Origin: Pisaster brevispinus | Lineage: Eukaryota; Echinodermata; Asteroidea; Forcipulatida; Asteriidae | Length of the DNA: 64,000 bases | Assembly (NCBI GenBank): GCA_023634235.1 | Contig: JAMKCF010000018.1 | Coordinates: 3,377,474-3,441,473 of the forward strand | Reading direction: 5' to 3' | Part shown: positions 32,884 through 45,005 of the stretch, in pieces | Numbering within the stretch: the first letter of the stretch is position 1 | Layout of the letters: the number at the start of each line of letters is the position of its first letter | Translations under genes and position numbers: made by a program | The notes under the pieces: generated by a model | Told to the model about the DNA's origin: nothing | The model's database searches: none | Seen by the model: the letters and a program-made list of their open reading frames with translations, nothing else

Positions 32884-33387
32884 GCCCTCTACTGTTAAAC
32901 ATCAACTCTACAGCTAAAGCCGATGATAAGGGGCGGGGAGTGGGGGGGGGGGGGGTGAGATGAGGTGGCTTTGGTAAAACAATGCACACTGACTGTAGCC
33001 TACATGTTCATCAATATACAATATTTTGAGCAGGGATTAAACGCCCCCCGCCCCCCTTAAACGTTTCCCCCATTTTTACCGTTTTGGGAAGGATCATCAT
33101 GTGACTTTAAAAAAGTTGTACTTTGTTGTGTTTTTGTTTTTTTAGTTGTTTGTTTTGTTTTGTCTTGGGTTTTTCTTTTTGGGGGGGGGGGGGGGATGAG
33201 TGTTCACAGCAGTACGGCTACTAAAAACTTTAATTTATCAGAGTTTTCCAGTGTCCAGCCCGCAGGGACAGTAAGCTTGTTGTTTTAGTAGGCTTTTTTT
33301 TACCTATCAGGGATAATCTCGTGGGGGTGACTAAGTTTTAAAGAGTCAGAAATGGGGATAATAACATCAGTTCTTGACTTTGAAAAA

Positions 33388-33787
33388 AACATCAGCAGAT
33401 GTTCATTCACTTGGATTTTGTTTTTCTTAGTTTACTGAACTTTTCCTTTTCCAATCTCACTTCCAAACTAAGGTCTTTTAAAACTCTGTCATGAGCCCAG
33501 TGTACTCCTACACAGTAGTCACAAATTATGTATTTCTTTGTTTTTCTCAGTTTCAAAAACCCCAGCTCATTGAATGTTCTTGATACCGTCATGAGCCCAG
33601 TGTACTCCTACACAGTAGTCACAAATTATGTATTTCTTTGTTTTTCTCAGTTTCAAAACCCCCAGCTCATTGAATGTTCTTGATACCGTCATGAGCCCAG
33701 TGTACTCCTACACAGTAGTCACAAATTATGTATTTCTTTGTTTTTCTCAATTTCAAAACACCCAGCTCGTTGAATGTTCTTGATACC
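33388..33787. repeat. 100-bp tandem repeat, about 3 copies
   Basis: GTCATGAGCCCAGTGTACTC starts at 33488, 33588 and 33688, giving an exact 100-bp period. Copies differ at only a few positions. A partial diverged copy precedes the array. The minus strand has no supported gene. Confidence 0.85.
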
Positions 33788-33829
33788 CTATTCCACATAT
33801 CGAAGAGGGGGATTTAGTTGCCAGGGTTG

Positions 33830-34494
33830 CAGTCTTTTTGGGGGGACTGGGAAAAAATTGTTTACCATAAGCCAGCGAACAAAATCTGCGTTTTAGCGCG
33901 AGCGTCCCAACCATAAGCTAAATACAGTGGAACCTTTCCAGTCAATTGTTTATTGTATCAGGCGGTCCCGTTGAAGCCTGACATACATTCTGTGCTGCTC
34001 AACGGTTTCCAGCACCCCCTCCCCTCGCAACCAAATGAAAGGTAAACAGAGGATATTTTTTGTAGTAAAGTGTTAAAACAACAAATGCAAAGCAAAGATT
34101 CATTTTTTTCTGATTCTCACTTTTATTTTTATTTCCATCTTATGAAAAGGCAATCTTCATTGTACTGCAGTATTTATTTAGTCTAAACTAAACATTAAAC
34201 AGTTAATTAAAAGAAAATAAAAGAAACTCGCTGAATTCAGGTAATACTTTCCACATATTGTGCCATCGTGAATTTTACAAACTTTCTCCAGTCATTAAAA
34301 GGCACTGATCTACAGACATCAAACTTCTGAAATAAATAGTTCCTGATAGACGCCATGTTTACAGGTAACTTGAGTTTTGGCTTTGAGCTGCCTCAAGATT
34401 TCTAAATATTTGTCTACGCAGCCAAGCAGTTCACCGATCACTCGTTGCAAAGAATTTCACAAAACTGCAATGTGTCGTACAAGATTCCATTAAC
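33830..34494. other. Intergenic, no feature seen
   Basis: Contains poly-G and AT-rich stretches but no gene I can support. Confidence 0.35.
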
Positions 34495-34910
34495 AGGTTT
34501 CCATTAAAAAAACATGATACCATTGCCTTCAAAGATGGCTGACTTCACTTGAGGACGCCAAGTCCAAGTGGGATCTATCTATTGGTACAGCCTGGAATAC
34601 AAAACTTTGTGCAGACTTTTTCAGTTTTCTATGGCACTAAAATTAAAGGGGAAAGATAAGGTATTAATCAAATATCATTTTTACAAAACTCCTTCGTGTC
34701 TTACGAGGTATTTACCAAAAAACCCACAAAGTTTTCCATTAAAAAAAAAAATTATACCATTGCCCATAAAGATGGCTGATTTGACTAACAAGACATCAAG
34801 TGGGAACTATCTATTGCTTTGAGTCAGAGGCAACAGCCTGGATTATAAAACTTTGTACAGAGTTTTTCAGTTTTCTATGGCACTAGAATTAAAGGGGAAA
34901 AGTGGAAACA
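34495..34910. repeat. Diverged tandem duplication, period about 245 bp
   Basis: CCATTAAAAAAAC, AAAGATGGCTGA, ATCTATTG and the TTTTTCAGTTTTCTATGGCA stretch occur in the same order at about 34500-34655 and 34736-34900. Confidence 0.65.
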
Positions 34911-35061
34911 GCCAAGGAGTTGCATGTACAAATGCATCACACTGAAGCCAAATAAGGTATTACTAAAAATATCACTTAAAATACTTGACAGTGCAATAAC
35001 ATTATAAACTCAAACTTCAAAGGAACAAGACCCCCATTCAAGGGCACTGTTTGTGTACAAA

Positions 35062-35247
35062 TAAATTTCATAGAGCAGCTTTAAGCACAAAAAGTATCCA
35101 AGCACAAAATAAGTATGCTTACAGAATAAGGTCACCAGTCAAAATACCATGTCACATGAAACATTTATGACTGGTATCCTGCTCTTGTTCGCTTAGCAGA
35201 AAGTTGTTCAGCAATATTTCCTGCTTAAGAAGCTTTATGTTTTTGGG
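35062..35247. mobile_element. Diverged fold-back MITE, GGGCCCAATTTCAT family
   Basis: AAATTTCATAGAGCAGCTTT on the left and CTTAAGAAGCTTTATG on the right are degenerate inverted ends. The internal ACCAGTCA and TGACTGGT words pair. Confidence 0.45.
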
Positions 35248-35397
35248 TCCAGAGCTCAATTTCATAGAGCTGCTTAAGCACAAAAAACTAACTGAGCACA
35301 AACCAATTGTGTTTACCAGAATTAGGTTACCAGCTAAAGAACCATGTAATTAGTACACTTTGTGACAGGTTTCCTGCTTACTTTTATTTAATTTGGG

Positions 35398-35520
35398 TTT
35401 GAACAAAGAAAATTGACTGGAGCGGGACTTGAACCAACGACCTCCGGATTAACGTACCGATGCTACCAAATGAGCTATCCAGCCCTATGTTGGCGGTCTC
35501 CCTATTAGTCAATAACTTTG
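35398..35520 (-). mobile_element. tRNA-derived SINE, left (minus) copy
   Basis: On the minus strand the leader ATTGACTAATAGGGAGACC is followed by a TAGCTCATTTGGTAGCA-type A box and GGTTCAAGTCCCGCTCC, then CTTTGTTCAAACCC. The tail is cut short next to the CTTTTATTTA repeat. Confidence 0.65.
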
Positions 35521-35525
35521 TTTGG

Positions 35526-35567
35526 GGGGTGCCAGTCAGAAGCCATATGGCTTCTGACTGGCACCCC
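35526..35567. repeat. Perfect 42-bp palindrome between the SINE copies
   Basis: Centred on CCATATGG at 35546/35547. The arms run outward through CTTCTGACTGGCACCCC with no mismatch and no spacer. Confidence 0.9.
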
Positions 35568-35597
35568 GCAACATAGGGCTGGCACCTGCCAACATAG

Positions 35598-35745
35598 GGC
35601 TGGATAGCTCAGTTGGTAGAGCACCGGTACGCTAATCCAGAGGTCGTTGGTTCAAGTCCCGCTCCAGTAAATTTTTCTTTGTTCAAACCCAAATTATATA
35701 AAATTTACCCAGTCAGTTTCCTTTGTGGTTTATTACTTGATATTC
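35598..35745 (+). mobile_element. tRNA-derived SINE, right (plus) copy
   Basis: The head GGATAGCTCAGTTGGTAGAG and box B GGTTCAAGTCC are followed by TTTCTTTGTTCAAACCC, TTTACCCAGTCAGTTTCC and a TTATTACTTGATA end. The acceptor stem pairs only partly (GGCTGGA with TCCAGTA), and the non-tRNA tail matches 12945-13000, so this is a SINE rather than a tRNA gene. Confidence 0.65.
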
Positions 35746-35867
35746 TTTTATTTAGCAGAAAATTATTAAGCATTATTGTCTGCTTGAGCGGCTCTATGAA
35801 ACATGGCCCAGAGCTGATTAAGCAAAAACAAAACTAAGTTAGCACAAAACAATTGGAGTATTTAAAA

Positions 35868-35968
35868 TGACTTCCAATTGTGAGTTATTTGATGTTTTTC
35901 AAGTTTGCCTTTATCTGAGTAAGTTGCTCCACATAGGTCACAAATAAATGTCTCTTCTCAGGAATTCA
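35868..35968 (-). pseudogene. Truncated copy of a zinc-finger 5' end
   Basis: On the minus strand the sequence starts MNS, then a TGA, then [13 protein letters not shown] and one finger ending HQITHNWKS. This duplicates the start of the 36114-37784 protein ([17 protein letters not shown]). The stop at codon 4 and the lack of further fingers mark it as a pseudogene fragment. Confidence 0.65.
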
Positions 35969-36113
35969 TCGAAAGATAGATACAACACATTTTTTGTTGA
36001 CAAATTAGCTTTATGCTTAAACATGGTTCTATGTACAAGATGCTGAAAAATGAATTGCACAAAAATGATGTTCCCAACTCTCAAAAGGTAGGCAAAAAAA
36101 TGCACAGGTCCAT

Positions 36114-37784
36114 TTAGACAGCTTCTTCTTGAGTACACTTTCCCACCAAACCACGAACAATCAGTTTCTCTTCAGTGTGAGTTCGGTGATGCTCAGTAAG
36201 CCCCCGCTTATAAGTAAAAGATTCTCCACAGATGTCACAAATAAATGGTTTCTCTCCAGTGTGGAGTCTCTGGTGTGCATTTAGACCGCCTTTTTGAGGA
36301 AAAGCTTTTCCACAAATGTCACAAATAAATGGTTTCTCTCCAGTGTGGATTCTCTGGTGGCCGGTCAGGGTGGTTTTAAGTGAAAATGCTTTCCCACAAA
36401 TGTCACAAACAAATGGTTTCTCTCCAGTGTGGATTCTCTGGTGGCCGGTAAGGGTGGTTTTAAGTGAAAATGCTTTCCCACAAATATCACAATCATAGGG
36501 CTTCTCTCCAGTGTGGATACGCTGATGGGTGGTCAGGCGATGTTTTCGCGAAAAGGCTTTTCCACAAACGCCACAAGCAAACGGCTTGTATAAAGTGTGG
36601 ACACGCTGGTGAATGCTCAGGTTGCGCTTACTTGCAAACGATTTGTCACAAGTGGCACAAACAAACAATTTCTCTCCAGTGTGGACAAGCTGATGGGTGG
36701 TCAGGAGGCATTTTTGTGAAAAGTCTTTTCCACAAAAATCACAAATGAATGCTTTCTCTCCCGAGTGGACATGCTCGTGTTCTCTAAATTTCTGCTCACA
36801 ATTGAAGGCTTCCCCACAAATGCCACAAGCGAAAGGTGTCTCTCCAGTGTGGACACGCTGAAGGATGGTAAGGTTACACTTTATTGCACATTCTTTTTCA
36901 CAGTTGTCACAAACAGCAGGTTTCTCTCCAGTGTGGACAAGCTGATGGGTATTCAAGGTTTTTTTTGGTGCGAAGGCTTTTCCACATGAATCACAAACAG
37001 ATGATTTCTCTCCAGTGTGGACAAGCTGATGCTGGGTCAAAGTCTTTTTAGAAGAGCAGACTGTTGCACAAATTTTACAGGTAAAGCGTTTCTTTCCGGT
37101 GTGGATTCTCTGGTGGCCGTTAAGGGTGGTTTTGAGTGAAAATGCTTTCCCACAAATGTCGCAAACAAATGGTTTCTCTCCAGTGTGAGTTCTCTGGTGG
37201 CCGGTCAGGGTGGTTTTAAGTGAAAATGCTTTCCCACATAAGTCACAAACATAAGGTTTCTCTCCGGTGTGGATACGCTGATGGGTGGTCAGGCGATGTT
37301 TTCGCGAAAAGGCTCTACCGCAAATGGCACAAGCAAACGGCTTGTATAAAGTGTGTACACGCTGATGAATGTTCAGGTTGCGCTTACTTGCAAATGATTT
37401 GTCACAAGTGGCACAAACAAACAATTTCTCTCCAGTGTGGGCACGCTTATGGGTGGTCAGGCGATGTTTTTGTGAAAAAAAATTTCCACAAATGTCACAA
37501 CCATATAGCTTTTGCACAGTGTGAGTTCTGTGATGGTCAGTAAGAACGCTCTTATCAGTAAAGCATTCTCCACAAATGTCACAAAAGAATGGTTTCTCTC
37601 CAGAGTGGGCTCTTTGGTGCTCTCTCAGTCTGTATTCATGTTGGAAAGTTTTTCCACAAATATGGCAGACAAATTCTTCCAGTGACTTCCAATTATGGGT
37701 TATTCGATGTATTTCAAGTTCGCCTTTTTCCAAATAGGTTGCCCCACATAGGTCACAAATAAACGTCTCCTCTGGAGAATTCAT
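36114..37784 (-). CDS. C2H2 zinc-finger protein, 19 fingers
   Basis: The 556-residue frame starts at an ATG ([14 protein letters not shown]), with the first finger eight residues in. Nineteen C2H2 fingers follow. Finger 1 is separated by a longer HNWKSLEE linker. Finger 11 has Leu for the first His (NLTILQRVH), so it probably does not fold normally. A block of five fingers is duplicated: fingers 4-8 (from about residue 98) resemble fingers 13-17, sharing SQKHRL/SQKCLL, FASKRNL, FSRKHRL and FSLKTTL helices and the odd TLYKPF linker. Four fingers share the LKTTL contact region. The C-terminal 20 residues ([13 protein letters not shown]...) are a degraded finger. It is the longest intact array here; likely DNA-binding, target unknown. 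Confidence 0.82.
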   Translation of the reverse strand: MNSPEETFICDLCGATYLEKGELEIHRITHNWKSLEEFVCHICGKTFQHEYRLREHQRAHSGEKPFFCDICGECFTDKSVLTDHHRTHTVQKLYGCDICGNFFSQKHRLTTHKRAHTGEKLFVCATCDKSFASKRNLNIHQRVHTLYKPFACAICGRAFSRKHRLTTHQRIHTGEKPYVCDLCGKAFSLKTTLTGHQRTHTGEKPFVCDICGKAFSLKTTLNGHQRIHTGKKRFTCKICATVCSSKKTLTQHQLVHTGEKSSVCDSCGKAFAPKKTLNTHQLVHTGEKPAVCDNCEKECAIKCNLTILQRVHTGETPFACGICGEAFNCEQKFREHEHVHSGEKAFICDFCGKDFSQKCLLTTHQLVHTGEKLFVCATCDKSFASKRNLSIHQRVHTLYKPFACGVCGKAFSRKHRLTTHQRIHTGEKPYDCDICGKAFSLKTTLTGHQRIHTGEKPFVCDICGKAFSLKTTLTGHQRIHTGEKPFICDICGKAFPQKGGLNAHQRLHTGEKPFICDICGESFTYKRGLTEHHRTHTEEKLIVRGLVGKCTQEEAV

Positions 37785-37889
37785 TTCAGTAATAATTGAA
37801 AAAACGATTTTAAAGTTGACACGTATTTGCCAATTTGTTTTTAATTGACAATTGTAGATAAATTACCCTTACTCTACTGATGGGCTTTT

Positions 37890-39280
<1,391 letters not shown>

Positions 39281-39299
39281 AGTATTGTAAAACAATTTT

Positions 39300-40069
39300 T
39301 ACTCTTACATGTACTTGCCAATTTGTTTATAAATAATTATCGGGGCATTGCATGGTGAGGTATCAATGTATACTCCGTTTGCGGTAACACCACGTGTTGC
39401 TGTGTAGATTTGTTCTTTGGAATGCCAGTGGCAACTAGGTCTTGCTTCATTCTACTGCCAATGAGTAGATTTCAGAAATTGGGAGACTACTTAGTTCTGG
39501 GAAGAACTGCTTATTAACTAAATTTGTTTATAACTGACAAGATCAATATTTGTTGATAACTGAAATATCTCACTCTGAAAGAAACTTCACAAGAGCCACA
39601 AAACACTACTCCAAAATCATCCGCATTTTCATAAATATTTTGTTTTTAAGGTGAACACACTTGTGCTCATTTAAAGATAGGGTATAGTTTTGGTACTTGT
39701 CCAAGACCAGTATCCTCACTTTGGTGACTGTTGGTGTATGCCAACATATGCATACAACAACAAACCTGTAAAAATTTGGGCTCAATTGGTCATCGAAGTT
39801 GCAAGAAAATAATGACAGAATAAACACCCTTGTTGCATAGAATTGTGTGCTTTCAGATGCCTGAGAAAGGCTTCATGCTTGAAGCCTTTCTCAGATTTAA
39901 AGTTTTACGGGGGGGGGGGGGTTACCCCTTTCTCTAAATTACATACATTACTTCAAAGGGGGTCGTTCCTATCAATGTTTTAAAAAAATCAACAGCACTC
40001 CAGTGCTCTTTACCGAGTACAATTTTATGGTCATACATTTTTGGAGTATTTACCAAAGGTATACGCTGC
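39300..40069. other. Intergenic, no feature seen
   Basis: AT-rich, with a short hairpin around GAGAAAGGCTTCATGCTTGA (39864-39883) and a poly-G tract at 39909. No supported gene. Confidence 0.4.
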
Positions 40070-40390
40070 GCTTAATAGACAGCCTCTTCCAGAGTGTGCT
40101 TATTGCTTTCCAAAAACACCACAAACAAAAGGGTTCTCCCTTGATGGCATTTTAACAAGAACGCTGATCCGCAAACGTCACAGAAAAAAAAAGTTTCCAT
40201 CATTGTGGACCTGTGAATATTTAACAAGTGTTTCTGATTGACAAAAATGATTGAAGGCTTTTCCACATTTTTGCAACAAAAATGACTTTCTCCGCTGCGT
40301 TCTCTGCTTTGTAAGCTTTTCTCCCCTTTTCTTTCAAGTGGTTTCTCCCCAGTGTGGAGTCACTGATGATCTTTGAATATGATTGTGTTC
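40070..40390 (-). pseudogene. Isolated decayed zinc fingers
   Basis: The minus strand carries FFCDVCGSAFL followed by a shortened finger (KCHQG), with other linker-like pieces such as a GEKP-type segment near 40345. Frames change within 100 bp. Confidence 0.5.
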
Positions 40391-40431
40391 ACAAAGCTTT
40401 TTCCCAAAGTTTCACACATGTTTGGCTTTTG

Positions 40432-40530
40432 ACTATATGTAGTGCCATTTTTTCGTATAACTTTGTTCAGCGCCTTAGAGCATGGGTGCTTGATTAGGGT
40501 GCTTTATAAATGTTGGTATTATTATTTTTA
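40432..40530 (+). mobile_element. LINE 3'-end fragment
   Basis: CAGCGCCTTAGAGCATGGG, GTGCTTTATAAATGTTGG and a TATTATTATT tail resemble the 3' end of the LINE at 27556-27980 (AGCGCCTAGGAGCA and GCGCTATATAAATTTG). Confidence 0.5.
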
Positions 40531-41404
40531 GTAATTAGTAAAAACTTCTCGGACTCAAACAGATGTTTTCACTAAATTCACTTGGAGAATTTAGCCCTTT
40601 TTAATGATAGTGACATGGTGCATCACACATAACATATTAATCAGTAATTGCACATTTGCAAAGTCTTGGTTCAAGACCAGCCCTTGTGTTCCAAATGTTT
40701 AACTTCCTTAAAGAAAAGCTTGGTTAAACTTACAGGTAGATGCGATCACATCAGTGTCCAAGTTCACTCTTGTTGTAAAGCTCAAAGGTCATAGTGTTAC
40801 ATTACCTCTAGTACTACATTCTGCGGATAAAGAAGAACAAACAGAAAACATCATTAGTGCATGATAATTTTTTTAATTTTCTTTAAAATTTAACCAAAGC
40901 CGACAGTAAACAAAAATGCGAAGTGGATTTCTGGACATGGCAGCGCTCAATGAGAGTACAAAGAATACATCTATAGAGCATCATTTTGGCGAGATTTTGT
41001 TTCAAAATTTTAGGTGCACAAAATATAAAGGGCAAAAAGTTTTCAACAGGGTTTTGTACAAGATAACCTATGGTTTGTGGGGATGATGAATAGTGGAACG
41101 AACCTCAGTAGTCAAACTATTAAGCCCGATTCCTACATGCTGGGAATGAAAATGCGGAGCGAATTTGACGACACAAATTGGCAACGAACAATTCACAAGA
41201 GTTGAGCTGTGCTCACTTCTTTCAAAACATTCGTAGCAAAACCAGAGTTGTGATGTCAAGTTTTGCTTCGGATTTGCACTATTCGCGGGAAGTATAAACC
41301 AGGCTTTCCTAGTTGTACGATAGTGGGGTGTGAGCGAATGCTTCACTCATGTGTTTGTTGGAACGGAACATTCATGCATGGAGGTTCTATTTCCATGGTA
41401 CACA
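40531..41404. other. Intergenic, no feature seen
   Basis: No supported gene or repeat boundary, apart from a weak GGAGG hairpin near 41377-41398. Confidence 0.35.
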
Positions 41405-42045
41405 TAGGATGTCAGACAACTCGACAGTCTGACAACTTGACGGGTCAGACAACTCGACGGCTGGTTCGCTCATCTGTCAGACAAGTTGACTTTTGATCAA
41501 ACAACTCGACGGATGGAGTTCAAATCATTGTGGCAGAAGAATATTTTCGTTTATTATTTACAAGTGAACAGTGTGCTGGCATGTAGTTATACAAAAGTAA
41601 CTTTAAAAGTTCTTTATTGTGAATTCAATGAAAAACGTAGAAATCTTTGGCAACTTTTTATCAGAGAGTGCCAAAGTAGACCAACTGAAATACAGGATTT
41701 ATAAATACAAGAAATTTGTGTAAACATTGTCAGTAATGGAGATGCGTTCCGTTTTCGCGGTCGAAACCAATAACTGTTTCGGTCAATGACCAGTGATTAG
41801 CCAATCCAATGAACCGATACAGTTATATTGGTTACGACAGCGAAAAACGCACCCCATTCACCCGTCGACTTGTCTTGGCCCTCCGTCGAGTTGCCTCCCT
41901 GGCATGTGCCTGGCGATCGAGTTGTAAAACTGTCAAGTTGGCCGACCGGACGAGTTGTCTGACCCGTCGAGGCGTCGAGTTGTCAAACGGACGAGTTGTC
42001 AGACTGTCGAGTTGTCAAACGGACGAGTTGTCTGCACCCCCATCC
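41405..42045. mobile_element. Fold-back element with GACAACTCG subterminal repeats
   Basis: The left end (41405-41515) carries repeated CAGACAACTCGACGG words. The right end (41865-42045) carries complements such as CGAGTTGTCTGACCCGTCGA and CGAGTTGTCAAACGGACGAG. The middle is unrelated AT-rich sequence. No coding capacity; architecture resembles 8440-9095. Confidence 0.6.
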
Positions 42046-42059
42046 ATGTAAAATGCCCT

Positions 42060-42540
42060 ACATTGCTACAATCTGATACTTGGTGACAGTAGTGACAACA
42101 CGATTCAAATGGCGTCGATGCTCGTGGAGCGCAGTTTACGGATTTGCGCAATATTCATATTGCGATCTACTAACTGTGTGCCTCTATTTTGTGCAAATCT
42201 GTAAAATGCGCCCCACGGGCTTCCAAGCACAAACTAAGTCACGCGCGATCCATTTTTGGACATCGGTTCAGATTTCTAGCCGAACATTTCTCTCTTTTTT
42301 GAGAAAAGTGTCTGACACAACCGTACCATCTTATTGACCAAAAATAACTCATGCGTACCTCAGGTGAGTTTAAAGTATATTAAAGAGGTCTTTTGTGGAT
42401 TTTGAAGCAGTATTCTGTCACTCCCCGTTTTTGTATTTCGATTCAATGACCAATCGGTCCGACCCTACCATTTATTCATACACCACACCGCCAGTGTTTT
42501 GTTGGAGCTAGAGCCTAGACAACTCCTAGTACTCTAGTAC
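42060..42540. other. Intergenic, no feature seen
   Basis: No supported gene. Confidence 0.3.
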
Positions 42541-42545
42541 TAGTA

Positions 42546-43600
42546 CAGTCATTTGACCAGTTCGGGATCATTGACCAGTTCGGGATCACTTCAACTTTGC
42601 AACAACCCCATAATTAAGTTACTTCTCACATTACCAATTTCTGTTGATACATGTGGAGAATAACATGCAATAAACCAACAAACCCAAAATAAGGTTTCAA
42701 ACTTCATCAACAAATAAATTATGGCCATTTTCTTGAAGTTTGTCTGCAATTTTGATCATTATTTTAAAAAAAAATGTTGGTTGAAAAACGCTGTTAAAAC
42801 TTCTCACCTTTAAAATTTGAACGCCAGGGCGAATAACATTTATGTTAAATGCTTAGAATGTGTAAAAAATATTTCAGGTAAATACTGAGCAGTCGTCTTG
42901 TTTTTTTAGGAGACGAAATTACCGAAATCGTCTTTTGGGGGGCATCGTACCCTTGACCAGTTCGGGATCACTCACTACTCAGCATCTCTCATTGCGTCAA
43001 ATGGTGCCACACTCAGTGAGGTAAAATCTTACTGCTGCAGTCGAAAGTTTATTTGTTGCTTTTAAGATACATTTCTTCAACAAATTCTTGTAGGAATATT
43101 GTTTTTTTGTGAGAAAATGAAACTTGGAGGAGGAAATTGCGACTGTAAGAATAGATATTTGGGTCAATGTTGCTTTTAGGCGTGCTTCACCTTTTCATTT
43201 GCCTTTGCTGTTGTATTGTGTTTTTGTTGCGGGATTTTTGCGCTGCTGTTGAATACACTTGCATGAAATTCTCTGGAGAAAGGAAGTCCATGTCCATGCC
43301 AACACACTTGTGAAGTTTGTGTCCTTGAGAGACAGTTTTATGAATGGGAGTATTGGTTTGCAATAGAGGGCAAGCTACTGATTCAGAATAGAATCAACTG
43401 ATCCTGAACTGGTCAAACAGGTGACAATACTTTTCTCAAAGCCTCTTCAAAAGTACTAATCTTTTTTTGTCAGTGGATACTTGGTGAGTTTTATAACATG
43501 TTTAGGTAAACTGATAAACTTTTTTGTTTAAAAAGTCAAAGAGATTGCAACCAAAAACAATGTGAATTCAAAAAGTGATCCCGAACTGGTCAAATGACTG
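42546..43600. mobile_element. 1055-bp TIR element flanked by TA, inverted copy of 19418-20473
   Basis: Same CAGTCATTTGACCAGTTCGG terminal repeats, TA at 42544-42545 and 43601-43602. The interior is the reverse complement of the 19.4-kb copy with few differences. The sequences around the two insertions are unrelated. Confidence 0.8.
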
Positions 43601-43612
43601 TAGTACTAGTAG

Positions 43613-43682
43613 TAGAACTATTCGGTTCGTTCCGCTAGTATCAGGTCGGGGAGACGATAGCGGAACGAACCGAATAGTTCTA
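43613..43682. repeat. Hairpin with perfect 25-bp arms
   Basis: Arms 43613-43637 and 43658-43682 are exact reverse complements containing CGGTTCGTTCCGCTA, with a 20-base loop. It lies 11 bp from the end of the TIR element. Confidence 0.88.
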
Positions 43683-43689
43683 GGAGTAG

Positions 43690-44525
43690 AGCCTAGACTA
43701 GGGGCATGGCCGAATGAAGTAGCTCATTTGTAGGTAGTTAACTAACAGACAAATACACTCTTAATTAACAGAAAAACAAAACAAAAACATACCTAGTCAA
43801 TCATGCAACTTGATCGATGGGAATTTGTAATCCACAACAAAGCACCAACTGAGATACAAACGCCCTCTATCGTTCAGGATTACCAAGTAGGGGTTACCTT
43901 TACGTAAATGTATGCAGTGTGTTACAATATCAATAATAAATATTGACTCTAATTTACCCTTCTAGCCTCGGTATGACTGAACCATCAATAAAATCAAATT
44001 CCAAAGGTTTTTTCGATTCTCACTATGTATGTTTTTATTTCCATCTTCTTATCAAATATTCAAGTAAATCAGTAACTTCTTAATCCCCTTTAAAAAAGTT
44101 TGTATATTTATATAAAAAACATTTTTTGCTATCACATGGTTATAATATCTTATTAATCAAGCAATCACGATAGCAAAATTTTAATAGATGAAGTTGAAAA
44201 TTAAAATATAAGCTTAGAGTGTGTATGTAAGAATGATAATTACTTATAACTGAAGGACGTGTTAGTGTAATTTATAACAAAGTCTTTCCCAACCCTCAAA
44301 GCCCCCACCAAAAAACCCCACACCAAATAATTACAGAGGTCTTTCTTAATTGTAATACTTTTTTACTGCCATCCAATTCTTCTCACATAACTGACTATCT
44401 CTCAATTATAAATTCCCTTTTCAGCTTGTAGTTAAAATGAGTGTATAAATTTTGTAAATAATTGGTTAAAATTACAGCTCAGCTTTCGATAGCATTTTGA
44501 GAAGCATTTCCCGATTCAAAATAAT
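43690..44525. other. Intergenic, no feature seen
   Basis: AT-rich sequence; the CAAATTCCAAAGGTTTTTTC stretch near 43997 echoes other spacer copies. No supported gene. Confidence 0.35.
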
Positions 44526-44929
44526 GTGGGTATGGAAACGGATATCAGATTTTATCCCCCAAAATTTGAGTCTGAGAAATGTTTCTGTCAGAAATGTTTC
44601 TCAGATTGTGTATTCCTATTAGGGATTAATCTTCCTGCGTGGACATATTCGCTCCGGATTTTTGGCGATATCTTAAAAACGCAGCCACATACTAAAATGA
44701 AACTTACACCTGTTAGTTGTTTTTTTGTACACATGTGTATCTATATTTATGTACGATTAAAACAATCAAAAGCTACACTTTGCCTTCCAAACAAAATAGT
44801 AATGCCACCCATTTATAGGGGCCTAATAATATGATCATCACAAAGCAAATAATGAGTACATAAAAACAAAATGTTGCTCCCATGTTGGGACATGCAAATG
44901 ATTGGTTACATCTGCATTTAAAGTTCACA

Positions 44930-45005
44930 AATTGGGTTCTATACAGTGTGGACACGCTGATGGGCCATCAGGGATTTTTTGTTTGAAAATATTTTTCCAC
45001 ATAAG
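44930..45005 (-). pseudogene. Out-of-frame terminal zinc finger of 45006-46274
   Basis: A complete finger (TFVCDLCGKIFSNKKSL...HQRVH) follows the array in another frame. The shift falls in an A-run near 45020 (plus-strand T-run). It could be a real polymorphic frameshift or a homopolymer sequencing error. Confidence 0.55.

Larger units (their letters stand above)
35249..35816. mobile_element. Fold-back MITE split by an inverted SINE pair
   Basis: The left part begins GAGCTCAATTTCATAGAGCT and the right part ends GCTCTATGAAACATGGCCC. Between them lies the SINE pair, with CTTTTATTTA repeated on both sides, so the SINE structure was inserted into an existing fold-back element. Confidence 0.6.

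Noticed and set aside
35590..35670. Functional tRNA gene
   Set aside because: A and B boxes are good, but stems pair only partly and conserved non-tRNA leader and tail occur in three copies, as in a SINE.
44526..44834. 102-residue plus-strand frame
   Set aside because: AT-rich chance frame with no recognisable domain and no second copy for support.
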